64,000 bases of DNA from Lysobacterales bacterium (GTDB taxonomy: Bacteria; Pseudomonadota; Gammaproteobacteria; Xanthomonadales; Xanthomonadaceae), in contig JADCRD010000001.1 in assembly GCA_014946745.1 (NCBI GenBank), forward strand, positions 2,788,427 to 2,852,426, written 5' to 3'. Made by a program: the position numbers and the translations under genes. The notes beneath the pieces are model-generated. The model saw only the letters and a program-made list of their open reading frames with translations, was not told the origin of the DNA and did no database searches. This document shows, in pieces, positions 20,371-28,693 of the stretch; position 1 is the stretch's first letter; each line of letters starts with the position of its first letter.

Positions 20371-22527
20371 TCAGAACACCTCCCTTCGGTAGCGCCCCGC
20401 CGCCAGCAGCGCATCCACTGAGTCTTCGCCCAACAGCTCGATCAGGCAGGCATGTACCCCCTCGCCCATGCCGCGCCGACTGCCGCAGACGCGCAGGTGC
20501 GCGCCGCGATCCAGCCAGTCGCGCAGGCGCAGGGCCTGCGCGCGCAAAGCGTCCTGGATGTAGGCCGGCGCGACCGGATCGCGCGAGAAGCAGCGGTCTA
20601 ACTGCAGCAGGTATCGCGCATCCACATGCGCCTGCAGCTCGGCGGCCAGCACGCAGTCGCGCTGCGGATCGCGCTCGCCGAACAGCAGCCAGTTGTCGCG
20701 CGCGCCCTGCTCGATCCGCGCATCCAGCAGACCGAGCAGGCCAGCCAGCCCGCTGCCGGCACCGATCAGGACCAGCGGCAGCGCTGGCGGCGGCGCACGG
20801 AAGCCTGGGTTGCTGCGCAGCTTGAGGTTCAACTCGGCGCCAATGTCGCTGTCGAGAAGGGTGGCCGAGCCCAGCCCGGGGCGACCGTCAGCGTGGTTCT
20901 GTCGGCGCACGATCAGGCGCAGGCGGCCGCTGGCCGCAGTACTGGCGATGGAGTACTCACGGCTCGGCAGGCGAGGCAGCCGGGCGATCGCGTCCAAGGC
21001 GATGGGCTCGACCGTCTCGACCGCGAGCGCTTGCGTGTTGTGCGTTTCACCCGCGTTGCGCGAACGAAGCAGCGGCAACGCGTCGAGCGCGCGTTCCCGC
21101 AAGACGTCGGACAGCGGTCGCTCCCGCCCGTCCACGACAATCGACGCGGCGCCATCCAGCCCCCGCGCCGCCATCCAGCGCTGCACCCTCGCGGCGGAGT
21201 TCTGGGTCTGCAGCACGGCCACATCGCCGGGCTGCCAGCTCAACGGCGCGCCGCTCACCGGCAGCAGTTCGATGTCGCACAGCGCCGGCGCGGCGCTGCG
21301 CGGGTTGAGGCGCGTGCGCGACTGCAGACGCCAGCGCTGCCACGCGCGGTCATGCCCACCGTCGGCGCGCGGCGCAAGGCGTGAGGCGGCACCCACGGTG
21401 ACCGCTGACGCTGCCGCCGATGCCCCCCTCTGCCCTGAGCCCGCGTCGGCGGAATCAGCCAGCGGCACAGGCGTAGGCCAGGGCTCTTCAGCATCCCCCC
21501 ACTGCGCGCGCTGCGCGGCAGCCTCGACGGCCCGCAGCCAGGCATCGAGCGCCTGCGGATCACCGTCATCGACCTCGATGCGTTCGAACAGCGGGCGCGC
21601 CGCACAGCCCTGCAGCCAAGCATCCAGCGCACGGCCGAAGGCGCAATAGTCCCGGTAGCTGCGATCGCCCAACGCGAGCACAGCGAACTGCAGATGCGAC
21701 AGCGCCAGCGTCTGCGGCATCAGCCGACGCACGAAGGCCGCGGCGGTATCGGGCGCATCCCCCTCGCCGGTGGTGCTGACGACCAGCAGCAGGCGACGCG
21801 CTGCGCGCAGTCCGTCTGCATCGAGTTGGGCGATGGCGCAAAGCTGCGCGCGCGCGCCGAGCAGGCGGAGGCGAGCGACGGTCTGCTCGGCCCACTGCTG
21901 CGCCTGCCCCGTCTGGCTGGCGTGCACCACCCACCAGGTCGGATCACGCTGCGACGCCTGTTGGCCTTCGATGCCGCGCCTGAAACGGATGCGGCTGCGC
22001 AGCCAAGGCAAGGCCAGCAGCAGCCAGGCGAGCCCACTTGCGATGGCGGCCGCTTCGCGCGAGAGCGCCTGCCGCCTTGGCGCAGGCTCGGGCGCAGCCA
22101 GCGCCGCGCCGCTGATCGCATCCACGGGCTGCAGCAGATGGCGACCGTCCTGAACGAATTCCAGGCTGGCAGGTCGCGCGGCATCACCGGCGCGGACAGC
22201 GATCAGACGCGCCGAGGCCCTGGGCCCGTCGGAATCGGTCGCGAGCCCCGCGGCCATTGAGACCCGCGCATCCATCGGCGGAGCGGCAGCGTCGCCGATC
22301 CCCGCGTCGTTGCGGATCGCTGGCGCAGACGCAGCAGGCGCGACGTCCGCTGCGGCAGCAGCCACACCGGCTCGCCAGCGTTCAATCAGCGCATCCGGCG
22401 CCAGTGCACGCGCGCTGCTCCGCGGACTCTCGCTGGGTGCAAGCGGCCAGCGCGCCCACAGCAGGGGCGTCGCAGCGAGCGCAAGCAGGGCCACCCACCA
22501 CAGTCGATACAAGCGGCGGTGCGGCAT
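20371..22527 (-). CDS. Membrane-anchored flavodoxin/ferredoxin-NADP-reductase fusion
   Basis: A 718-residue electron-transfer flavoprotein. The order is TM1 (about 8-26), an extracytoplasmic Ala/Pro-rich stretch with a short PepSY-like tail containing VDAISGAAL (135-143), TM2 (about 160-177), a flavodoxin-like FMN domain (about 197-345, phosphate loop ASQTGQA), an FAD-binding domain with LPSREYSIAS, and an NADP-binding domain with GAGSGLAGLLGLL and C-terminal GRYRREVF. The architecture is like sulfite-reductase flavoprotein/P450 reductase but membrane-bound. The next gene upstream is apbE (2-bp gap), so it likely passes NADPH electrons across the membrane to a flavinylated or haem partner. 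The substrate is unknown. Confidence 0.85.
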   Translation of the reverse strand: MPHRRLYRLWWVALLALAATPLLWARWPLAPSESPRSSARALAPDALIERWRAGVAAAAADVAPAASAPAIRNDAGIGDAAAPPMDARVSMAAGLATDSDGPRASARLIAVRAGDAARPASLEFVQDGRHLLQPVDAISGAALAAPEPAPRRQALSREAAAIASGLAWLLLALPWLRSRIRFRRGIEGQQASQRDPTWWVVHASQTGQAQQWAEQTVARLRLLGARAQLCAIAQLDADGLRAARRLLLVVSTTGEGDAPDTAAAFVRRLMPQTLALSHLQFAVLALGDRSYRDYCAFGRALDAWLQGCAARPLFERIEVDDGDPQALDAWLRAVEAAAQRAQWGDAEEPWPTPVPLADSADAGSGQRGASAAASAVTVGAASRLAPRADGGHDRAWQRWRLQSRTRLNPRSAAPALCDIELLPVSGAPLSWQPGDVAVLQTQNSAARVQRWMAARGLDGAASIVVDGRERPLSDVLRERALDALPLLRSRNAGETHNTQALAVETVEPIALDAIARLPRLPSREYSIASTAASGRLRLIVRRQNHADGRPGLGSATLLDSDIGAELNLKLRSNPGFRAPPPALPLVLIGAGSGLAGLLGLLDARIEQGARDNWLLFGERDPQRDCVLAAELQAHVDARYLLQLDRCFSRDPVAPAYIQDALRAQALRLRDWLDRGAHLRVCGSRRGMGEGVHACLIELLGEDSVDALLAAGRYRREVF

Positions 22528-22529
22528 GT

Positions 22530-23639
22530 TCAGTCGAGCGCCTCAAGTGCGTCGAACGCCGGAGTGCGACGCTCAACCCAGGCATTCGCGTCGCGATACA
22601 CAAAGCGCGCGGCGATGCCGCGCGCGCGCGCCCATTCGAAACCTTCCCCGGGACCGAGCACTGAAAGCGCGGTGGCCAGCGCGTCGGCCTGCATGGAGGA
22701 GCGATGCACCACGCTGACCGCGATGCCCGCCTGCGCGATCGGCTGGCCCGTCCGCGGGTCGATCATGTGCGAATAGCGGTGGCCGTCCTGCTCGAAGAAT
22801 TGGCGGTAATCGCCGGAAGTCGCCACAGCCTGATCGCGCAGGACGACACCGCTCGCAGCCCTCTCGCCACTCGGGCCTTCCAGACCAACGCGCCAAGGTC
22901 GAGCGCCTGGGTGCTCGCCCATGGCACGCAGCTCGCCACCGACATCGACCAGCAGGTGCTTGTACCCAGCCGCAGCCAGGGCCTCGACGATGCGATCCGC
23001 GGCATAGCCCGGGGCCAGTGCCGACAGATCCAGCGACACGCCGCCGGGCTGGATCAGCTGATCGCCCTCGATCCGCACGCGCTGCCAGCCGATGCGCGCA
23101 CGCGCGGCTTCGATGTCGGCCGCCGCCGGCGCGCTCTGCCGCGGCCGCCCCGGGCCGAAGCCCCACAGCTCGACCAAGGGGCCGACCGTGGGATCAAAGG
23201 CGCCGCCGCTGTCCTCGGCCAGCGCCAGCGCCGCCGTCAGCACCTCCAGCAGCTGCGGCGGCAGCGCGTGTCGCGTGCCGGCGGTCGAGGCGTTGAAGCG
23301 CGAAAGATCGGAATCCGGCTCCCAGGTGCTCATCTGCGCCACGACTTGCTGCAGCTCCGCCTCGATCAGCGGGCGCGCGCGCGCTTCCTCAGCCGCCGAG
23401 TCGCCGATCAGCACCGACCAGCCGCTGCCCATGGACTGGCCTTCGATGCGCAGAGGCTGCGGCGGGGGCGAGCAGGCGGTGAGGAGGAGGAGTGCAAAAG
23501 TCAGAACAAAGAAGTGAGGAGTGAGAGAGATGCAGCGCGAGGGGCGTTCCCAGGCAGCTGCGATAGGCGGCACATGCACGCCCTCGGGACGCGCTTGTCC
23601 GTTCGCCACGTACGTCAGAGCTTGAAACCGGTCGATCAT
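22530..23639 (-). CDS. apbE: FAD:protein FMN transferase (ApbE), lipoprotein
   Basis: Covalently attaches FMN from FAD to a Ser/Thr of exported redox proteins. It has 369 residues as drawn. A lipoprotein signal ends at LLLLTAC with lipobox Cys at about 56, indicating periplasmic action. Family motifs include MGSGWSVLIGD, GAFDPTVGPLVELWGFG and the C-terminal Mg/FAD region HMIDPRTGQPIAQ and SMQADALATALSVLG. The true start may be internal (a GTG gives a more compact signal peptide). It is coupled to the flavoreductase gene and followed upstream by DUF4198, DUF2271 and PepSY genes, a recognised flavinyl-transferase gene neighbourhood. Confidence 0.92.
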   Translation of the reverse strand: MIDRFQALTYVANGQARPEGVHVPPIAAAWERPSRCISLTPHFFVLTFALLLLTACSPPPQPLRIEGQSMGSGWSVLIGDSAAEEARARPLIEAELQQVVAQMSTWEPDSDLSRFNASTAGTRHALPPQLLEVLTAALALAEDSGGAFDPTVGPLVELWGFGPGRPRQSAPAAADIEAARARIGWQRVRIEGDQLIQPGGVSLDLSALAPGYAADRIVEALAAAGYKHLLVDVGGELRAMGEHPGARPWRVGLEGPSGERAASGVVLRDQAVATSGDYRQFFEQDGHRYSHMIDPRTGQPIAQAGIAVSVVHRSSMQADALATALSVLGPGEGFEWARARGIAARFVYRDANAWVERRTPAFDALEALD

Positions 23640-24005
23640 CTGGAACCCATCACTGTCACGCGCCTAAGGCAACACTGCTCAAGTCTCTCCTGGCCTTGAT
23701 CAGTGGTCGCGTGTCCGGCACATGTCCGGACTCGTTCGGCCGCTATGCGGCGACGCCTTCGCTTCGCTCGGTCACGCTGGATCAAGCATTTGCGTGCTCG
23801 ATCCGCGGGCGCGCCCTCCATGGCGCGCGGCAACGCTGAATTCTTCAGCGTTGCCCTAAAGCTCAATGCTCCACGGCTTCGTGGCTCGCAGCATCGGGCT
23901 GCGGCTACAAGCGGCGCGGCGTCTGCCCAGGTGCACTCCAACAGCCGGCCCCGTGCCCTGCTCTCACTTCTCACTTCTCACTTCTCACTTCTCACTTCTC
24001 CGCCC
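23640..24005. other. 366-bp gap with hairpin and TCACTTC heptamer array
   Basis: No gene is supported here. A near-perfect hairpin (12-bp arms 23829-23840 and 23844-23855 around TTC) lies in the middle. A tandem array of five exact TCACTTC units occupies 23964-23998 and ends 7 bp before the DUF4198 stop. If apbE has its own promoter it should lie in 23640-23800, but none was recognised with confidence. Confidence 0.6.
23964..23998. repeat. Five tandem copies of TCACTTC
   Basis: An exact 7-bp unit repeated five times (35 bp), giving a pure pyrimidine/purine-asymmetric tract apart from the A positions. A related inverted word, GAAGTGAGGAGTGAGAG, occurs at 23511-23527 within the signal-peptide codons of apbE. 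Copy number may vary between strains through slippage. Confidence 0.85.
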
Positions 24006-24812
24006 TCAGGGCAGCACTTCCAGCGTCACCACATAGCTGGCGCGGCGCTGCGTCGCCGGGGCCACTGCGGCCTTGGCGTCACTCACGTTGGCCTGCAGCC
24101 AGTACATGCCGGCGCTGGGCCAGGTGACCGCGAAGGCGCCAGTGTCGTCGGTGCGCAGGGTCATGGCCTGCTGGGCGTCGCGGTAGCGGGTGCCGCCGTT
24201 GACCACTTCGACAGCAGCGTCCGCCGCAGGCGCGCCGTCCAGCAGCAGCCGGAATTCGGCGGTGTCGCCGACCATCAGGTCGTTCGGGTGGCCGACGAAT
24301 TCGAGGCTCAAGCCCTGCGCTGCCGGGGCGATGTTCTCGCGGCTCGGCCGGCCGAGGGTGACGAAGGTTTCGATACGGTTCTGCGCGTGGGTGACCTGCA
24401 GCTTGTCGGCGCCCGTCGGCACCTGGCTCGCGAAGTCTTGCGCGCGACCGCGCCAGCGCTTGGGCTCGCCGCCCTCTTCCCAGCTGGCAAACAGGCCGTT
24501 GCTGGCGAGCGCGATGCGGTAGGTGCCGGCGGCCGAAAGCTCCAGATCGAAGACGCTGCGCAGCTGGCCGGTGTGCGCGTTCTGCGCGCTCACCGCGCTG
24601 CCGTCGGGCGCGGTGACGCTGAGCGCATCCAGGCGCAGCGGCACATGGTTGAAGTAATAGAGATCGTTGGAAACGGCGGCGTCGACGGTGATCCAGACTT
24701 TCTCACTGGACAGCACGGTGTCGGAGGGCAGCAGCCAGGTCTTGTGCGCCTGCGCGGACAGCGGCAGGGCGGCGATCAGGGCGAGTGCGGCGTAGCGGAG
24801 CGCGGTGCGCAT
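24006..24812 (-). CDS. DUF4198 domain periplasmic protein
   Basis: A 268-residue exported protein with an obvious signal peptide (cleavage after PLSAQA, about residue 22, giving mature HKTWLLPS). The mature part looks all-beta. The C-terminal half (ADAAVEVVNGGTRYRDAQ to GMYWLQANV) resembles the Ig-like/carboxypeptidase-regulatory fold of DUF4198 proteins, which often accompany metal and TonB systems. A ribosome site (GGAGAACCTCC) precedes the ATG. It lies between DUF2271 and ApbE genes; a role in metal/iron redox or substrate binding is inferred from neighbours only. Confidence 0.82.
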   Translation of the reverse strand: MRTALRYAALALIAALPLSAQAHKTWLLPSDTVLSSEKVWITVDAAVSNDLYYFNHVPLRLDALSVTAPDGSAVSAQNAHTGQLRSVFDLELSAAGTYRIALASNGLFASWEEGGEPKRWRGRAQDFASQVPTGADKLQVTHAQNRIETFVTLGRPSRENIAPAAQGLSLEFVGHPNDLMVGDTAEFRLLLDGAPAADAAVEVVNGGTRYRDAQQAMTLRTDDTGAFAVTWPSAGMYWLQANVSDAKAAVAPATQRRASYVVTLEVLP

Positions 24813-24884
24813 GGAGGTTCTCCGGTGAGTGTCGGTGTGGCCGTGCGCTTGCCCGCACAGCCTGAGTGTCGATCCGAGTGTCGA

Positions 24885-25421
24885 TCAGGGTGTGAGCTTC
24901 AGGCTGAGTGCGCCAAGCTCGCGCTGGCCGTTTGCACTCAGTTCCACCGCCTGCGTGGGCGGCCACTGGAAGTCGATCTGCAGCAGCTCGCGGCCACCCA
25001 CTTCGCGCGCGGCTTCGACCATCAGCCGGTAGTCACCGGCCGCGAGGTCCGCCAAGGGCGGCTGGGTCGAATCGAACTTCAGCGGATGCCGGCCGACCGG
25101 GCGCGTGGCCGCGCTCAGGCCGTCCACCGGCATGTCGAGATCGCGGCCACCGCGGCGCCACCACTGGCGCAGGTCCTTCAGCCATTTGCTGCCTTCGTTG
25201 TCACGCATGCCGATGTCGTACCAGACCGAGAGCTGGGCGGCGACGTGGCCATCGGGCGATTCGACCCAGGCGGCGACATAGGGGCGGTGGTACTCAGCGA
25301 CATCGAGGCGCGGGATCTCGACCTCGATCGCCAGCTCGGCCGCTTGGGTGGCGGCGCTTGGCGCGAGCGTCATCAGCACGCCGACGAGACAGGTGGCAAG
25401 GGCTTTCGGTGAGTGGATCAT
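24885..25421 (-). CDS. DUF2271 periplasmic protein, candidate flavinylation target
   Basis: A 178-residue secreted protein (signal peptide to about residue 28, ATQAAE). The mature part begins AIEVEIPRLDVAEYHRPYVAAWVE, typical of DUF2271. The segment VDGLSAATRPVG (99-110) aligns with the flavinylation-type motif D-x-x-S/T-G-A-S/T, with Thr106 in the acceptor position but Ala104 where Gly is usual. DUF2271 genes are known neighbours of apbE, which suggests this is the FMN-carrying partner. The start (25419-25421) follows the PepSY gene by 17 bp, so they are cotranscribed. Confidence 0.82.
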   Translation of the reverse strand: MIHSPKALATCLVGVLMTLAPSAATQAAELAIEVEIPRLDVAEYHRPYVAAWVESPDGHVAAQLSVWYDIGMRDNEGSKWLKDLRQWWRRGGRDLDMPVDGLSAATRPVGRHPLKFDSTQPPLADLAAGDYRLMVEAAREVGGRELLQIDFQWPPTQAVELSANGQRELGALSLKLTP

Positions 25422-25438
25422 GGGCGATTCCAGACAGC

Positions 25439-26062
25439 TCAGTGGATGAACAACAGGGCGATCAGCAGGGGCAGCACCAGTCCCAGCCCGACCACCGGCC
25501 AAGTGCCGGGGCGCTGACGCGCATGCATCTGCAGCAGGACGAGCCCGGTGAGGCAGAACACCACGCAGGCGACCGCAAACAGATCGATGAACCAGGACCA
25601 CACCGGCCCGGTGTGGCGGCCCTTGTGCAGGTCGTTGAGCCAGGCGATCCAGCCGCGATCGGTCAGCTCGTGCTTCACCTCGCCGGAGGCGAGATCGAGG
25701 CTCAGCCAGGCATCTCCGCCGGGCCGCGGCAGCGAGAGGTAGATTTCCTCCGGCGACCATTCGGCCTCGATCGCTTCCACGCGCAGATCGAGTTCGCCGC
25801 GCAGCCAGGCGCTGGCGCGGGCGGGAAGCGGCGCGGTATCGGCGTCCTCGGCCAGCGCCTGCAGCTCGGCGAGCAGCGGCGCCGGCAGCTGCGCCAGGCG
25901 CAACTCCACCCTCGGCTGGGCTTCGATACGGCCGGCGTGGTTCAAGGTGATGCCGGTGACGGCGAACAGCAGCATCGCCACCAGGCACAGGGCGGAGCTG
26001 ACCCAGTGCCAGAGATGCAGCTGCTTCAACCACCCGCTGCGTGAGGCGGAGGCGGTCGACAT
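25439..26062 (-). CDS. PepSY-associated TM family membrane protein
   Basis: A 207-residue inner-membrane protein. It has an N-terminal membrane helix (about 20-45, LHLWHWVSSALCLVAMLLFAVTG) followed by TLNHAG, an extracytoplasmic PepSY-like domain (about 50-140), and two C-terminal helices (about 143-165, WSWFIDLFAVACVVFCLTGLV, and 180-204). The GRHTGPVWSWFIDLFA segment is typical of PepSY_TM proteins associated with siderophore/iron reductase systems. MSTASASRSG at 26062 was chosen as start; upstream in-frame codons lack a reasonable N-terminus. It heads the minus-strand operon toward DUF2271, DUF4198, ApbE and the flavoreductase. Confidence 0.85.
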   Translation of the reverse strand: MSTASASRSGWLKQLHLWHWVSSALCLVAMLLFAVTGITLNHAGRIEAQPRVELRLAQLPAPLLAELQALAEDADTAPLPARASAWLRGELDLRVEAIEAEWSPEEIYLSLPRPGGDAWLSLDLASGEVKHELTDRGWIAWLNDLHKGRHTGPVWSWFIDLFAVACVVFCLTGLVLLQMHARQRPGTWPVVGLGLVLPLLIALLFIH

Positions 26063-26629
26063 CGGCTCAGGGCACCGCGCCGCAGCGCGCAGGGGCCGCG
26101 CGCTGTGCTGCATGCTCGCCGCTGAGAGGCGAGCGAAGCGAGGGGAGCGGCGCGCGGAGAACGCGCGTCAACACGAGCAGGAACACGCCGAGAGATCCAG
26201 TGGGTCGTGAGGAACCCCGGTCTGGCGTCGGCTGGACGGGTGCTGAGAAGGCCGCGGCAGCTTATTGCAAATGCGAACGGGTCGCAATAGCGAAGAGCTG
26301 GGATTGGGGATTGGGGATTCGCAGCAGGCGCTGCCAGTCGCGACGGCGCCCCGTCGGGCTTCAAGCCGCTCCCACGTCGCAGCCGTTCGGGGGCGCTGAT
26401 CGGCTGTCTATGGCCGCCGATGACGCCAAAAGCCCGAGCGGCGCGAAGGCGGGCTTGGGCAGCGGGCCGGGTGTTCTCTGGCGGTGCCGTCCATGTGCTT
26501 TCGGAACCCAGCCGATGGCGCTTCGCCAACGCTAGCTCGGAGGCACGCTCCGGCGTCAGACACGCTTGCAGATGCCGTGCACTCCACACCGCCGGCGTCG
26601 AATCCCCACTCCCGCACGGCAAGCGTCGC
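26063..26629. other. 567-bp gene-free region upstream of the PepSY operon
   Basis: No coding sequence with recognisable composition or homology was found on either strand. The region holds a candidate Fur-type inverted repeat (26263-26289) and one G-rich GGGATT repeat copy (26300-26320, three G-runs). Related clusters in other bacteria usually have a TonB-dependent receptor here, and none is present. Confidence 0.6.
26263..26289 (-). promoter_or_regulatory. Candidate Fur-box-like operator
   Basis: TATTGC (26263-26268) and GCAATA (26284-26289) form perfect outer half-sites, with AATGCGAA and TCGCA inside. The arrangement resembles the AATGCGAA-N-TTCGCATT style of Fur boxes in high-GC gammaproteobacteria, with mismatches in the centre. 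It is about 200 bp upstream of the PepSY gene start, so the distance is longer than typical. Low to moderate confidence. Confidence 0.4.
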
Positions 26630-27409
26630 TCAGGCTTCGATCGCCAGCAGCTGCCGCAGCCGCGCCTTCAGCCCCAGCCCGTGCTGCTTGAGCCAAGCGC
26701 GCTGCTGGAGATGATCCGGCATGCGAGCGCGCACTTCGGCCCAGTAGGCGGGCGAGTGATTGCGCTGCAGCAGGTGGCAGAGCTCATGCACCAGCACGTA
26801 CTCGAACACCCGCGGCGGCGCCTGCACCAGGGCGAGGTCGAGCGAGACTGCACCGGCGGCATTGAGCGAGCCCCACAGACTGGACAGCGGCCGCAGCCGA
26901 ATGCTGCGCGGTGCAGCAGGCAAGGTGGGCAGGTACTGCGGCAGCCACTGGCCGAGATCCCGACGCGCCTCGGCCAGCAGGAAATCCGCCATCACCCGCT
27001 GCAGCTGCAGCGGCGTATAGCGCGGCGGCAGATGCAGCTCGACGTGGGCCGCGGACGGCACCGCCGCGAGACGGCGCGATTCGACGCGCTGGATCGGCAG
27101 CTGCGCGCCGCGCAGCAGCAGATGATCCGGACGCGCGGGGTCGGACGCAGGCGCGCCATCGCTGCCCTGCCCCGGCACGGCCGCAGGCAACGCCAGCGCG
27201 CGCAGCTGCTGGGCCAACCAGCCGCGATGCTGCTCCAGAAACTGGCGGATCTCGATCTCGCCAACGCCGCGCGGCACGGTCAGCCGCGGACCGCGCTCGG
27301 AGACCATCAGCTTCAGTCGACGTGCGCGCGCATCGCGCACTTCGACAATGCCCGCCTCGCTGCCGTCGGGCAGGCGCAGACGCCGCTCCGAGCGCAGCAG
27401 GCGGGCCAT
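26630..27409 (-). CDS. YgjP-like (DUF45/M48-type) zinc metallopeptidase
   Basis: A 259-residue predicted metal-dependent hydrolase of the YgjP/WLM-like group. The zinc motif HELCHLLQRNHSPAYW (HExxH with a following H) lies in the C-terminal part, preceded by SLWGSLNAAGAVSLDLAL, a family signature. ATG at 27407-27409 (MARLLRSERRLRLPDG) gives a 7-bp gap to rdgC; a start further upstream would overlap rdgC. Substrate is unknown. The pair may be cotranscribed. Confidence 0.88.
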   Translation of the reverse strand: MARLLRSERRLRLPDGSEAGIVEVRDARARRLKLMVSERGPRLTVPRGVGEIEIRQFLEQHRGWLAQQLRALALPAAVPGQGSDGAPASDPARPDHLLLRGAQLPIQRVESRRLAAVPSAAHVELHLPPRYTPLQLQRVMADFLLAEARRDLGQWLPQYLPTLPAAPRSIRLRPLSSLWGSLNAAGAVSLDLALVQAPPRVFEYVLVHELCHLLQRNHSPAYWAEVRARMPDHLQQRAWLKQHGLGLKARLRQLLAIEA

Positions 27410-27416
27410 GCCTCGC

Positions 27417-28328
27417 TCAGGCCTCTGCCTTGCTGAGGCCGAGAATCTCCTCAAGCCGCTTGAGCAGCACGCGAAGCTCGCCGCTCATCAGCGCGAACAC
27501 CGCGTCGATCTCGTCGCGCTGGGTATCGCGCTCGCCCTGCTCAAGCGATTCGGTGGCCGACTCCAGAAACTTCAGCTTGCGGATCACCAGGTCCTCGCCG
27601 AGCACGAAGCTGATGCGCTCCTCGAACACCAGGGCGACCTGGAAGGCCTGCTTGCCGCACTTCAGGTGCTCGCGCACTTCCTCGGCGCTGAGCTCCTGAC
27701 GGCGGCACTTGATGATCGCGCCCGAGTCGACCGGATCGCGCAGCTCGCACTCATCGCCGAGCACGAAACCCTCGGGCAGCGGCTCGCCGTCGATCCACGA
27801 GGTCATCAGCGCGCGCGGGCTGGTTTCAGCGTTCACCGGCACCGCCGGAAAGCTGCCCAACGCTTCGCGGATCGCGGTGACGAAGGTCTCGGCGCTCTTG
27901 CGGCTGCTGCTGTCGATCACGCACCAGCCCAGGCCGAGATCGAGGTAGCCCGAGCAGCGCGAGGGCCGCGAAAACGCCCGCGGCAGCAGGTCGGTCAGCA
28001 CTTCATCCTTGATGCGCTTGCGCTCGCGGCCGCCGGGGTTGCGGCCTTCGCTCTCGCGGATGTGGTCGAGTTTCTCCGAAAGCACGGCATTGACCACGGA
28101 TCCCGGCAGCAGCTTGTCCTCGCTGCCGAGCGTCAGCAGCAGGGCCTCGGCGACGCGGTGCGACAGCGCCTGCTCGCCACGGCCGAGCGGGGAGACAAAG
28201 CCGCGCGAGGACAGCTCCAGCGGGCCGACGGGTTTGAGCACGTGCTCGGCGAGCTTGTCGTCAAGGTCCTCGAAGCTGTCGTTGATCGAGGTGGGATAGC
28301 GGAACAGGGTCAGGTTGCGGAAGAACAT
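27417..28328 (-). CDS. rdgC: Recombination-associated protein RdgC
   Basis: Ring-shaped DNA-binding protein that limits RecA filament activity. It has 303 residues, as in E. coli. It begins MFFRNLTLFRYP and contains the characteristic LSSRGFVSPLGRGEQALSHR and PSRCSGYLDLGLGWCVIDSSS segments. It stands alone upstream with a 365-bp gap to ttcA. Confidence 0.95.
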   Translation of the reverse strand: MFFRNLTLFRYPTSINDSFEDLDDKLAEHVLKPVGPLELSSRGFVSPLGRGEQALSHRVAEALLLTLGSEDKLLPGSVVNAVLSEKLDHIRESEGRNPGGRERKRIKDEVLTDLLPRAFSRPSRCSGYLDLGLGWCVIDSSSRKSAETFVTAIREALGSFPAVPVNAETSPRALMTSWIDGEPLPEGFVLGDECELRDPVDSGAIIKCRRQELSAEEVREHLKCGKQAFQVALVFEERISFVLGEDLVIRKLKFLESATESLEQGERDTQRDEIDAVFALMSGELRVLLKRLEEILGLSKAEA

Positions 28329-28693
28329 TAGGTGTCCTGTTTAGGCTCGCGCATGGGGCTGCGGGCGATCATTGCTCGCCGCGCGAGCGGTGGTGATTTT
28401 GCCCCTCTCCCCGTGGAGCGAGCCGAACCGTTTGTGGGCTGCCGGTGGCAGCCCACGGGTCGGCGAGCCCGAGCGGAGCGAAGGTCGGGGTTGGGGAGAG
28501 GGTTCGGCCGCCCATCAAGTGGCAATCCGCTCGATCCTGATTCCTCATGGCGGCGAGCTCGGCGCTTCAGCTGCAAGCTGCTCATCCATGCGCGAGTCCC
28601 GGACCCTCTCCCCCAAGCCCTCTCCCACAGGGAGAGGGGAGCGATGTGCGGATCGAGCGCGGCACGGGATCTGAGCAAGTTGGCAACAGACGA
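28329..28693. other. 365-bp gap with CCCTCTCCC-type hairpin repeats
   Basis: No gene was found. The gap contains an exact hairpin CCCTCTCCC-ACA-GGGAGAGGG (28618-28638) and further words of the same family: CCCCTCTCCCCGTGGAGC near 28399 and its inverted counterpart GGGTTGGGGAGAGGG near 28488. This is a widespread proteobacterial REP-like repeat. The left part should contain the rdgC promoter. Confidence 0.65.

Noticed and set aside
23964-23998. Short direct repeats as a CRISPR array
   Set aside because: Units are contiguous 7-mers with no spacers and no cas genes nearby. The same holds for 30036-30091.
26026-26622. 198-codon minus-strand frame in the gap upstream of the PepSY gene
   Set aside because: No signal peptide, domain or sensible composition, and it spans a dispersed repeat and the putative Fur site.
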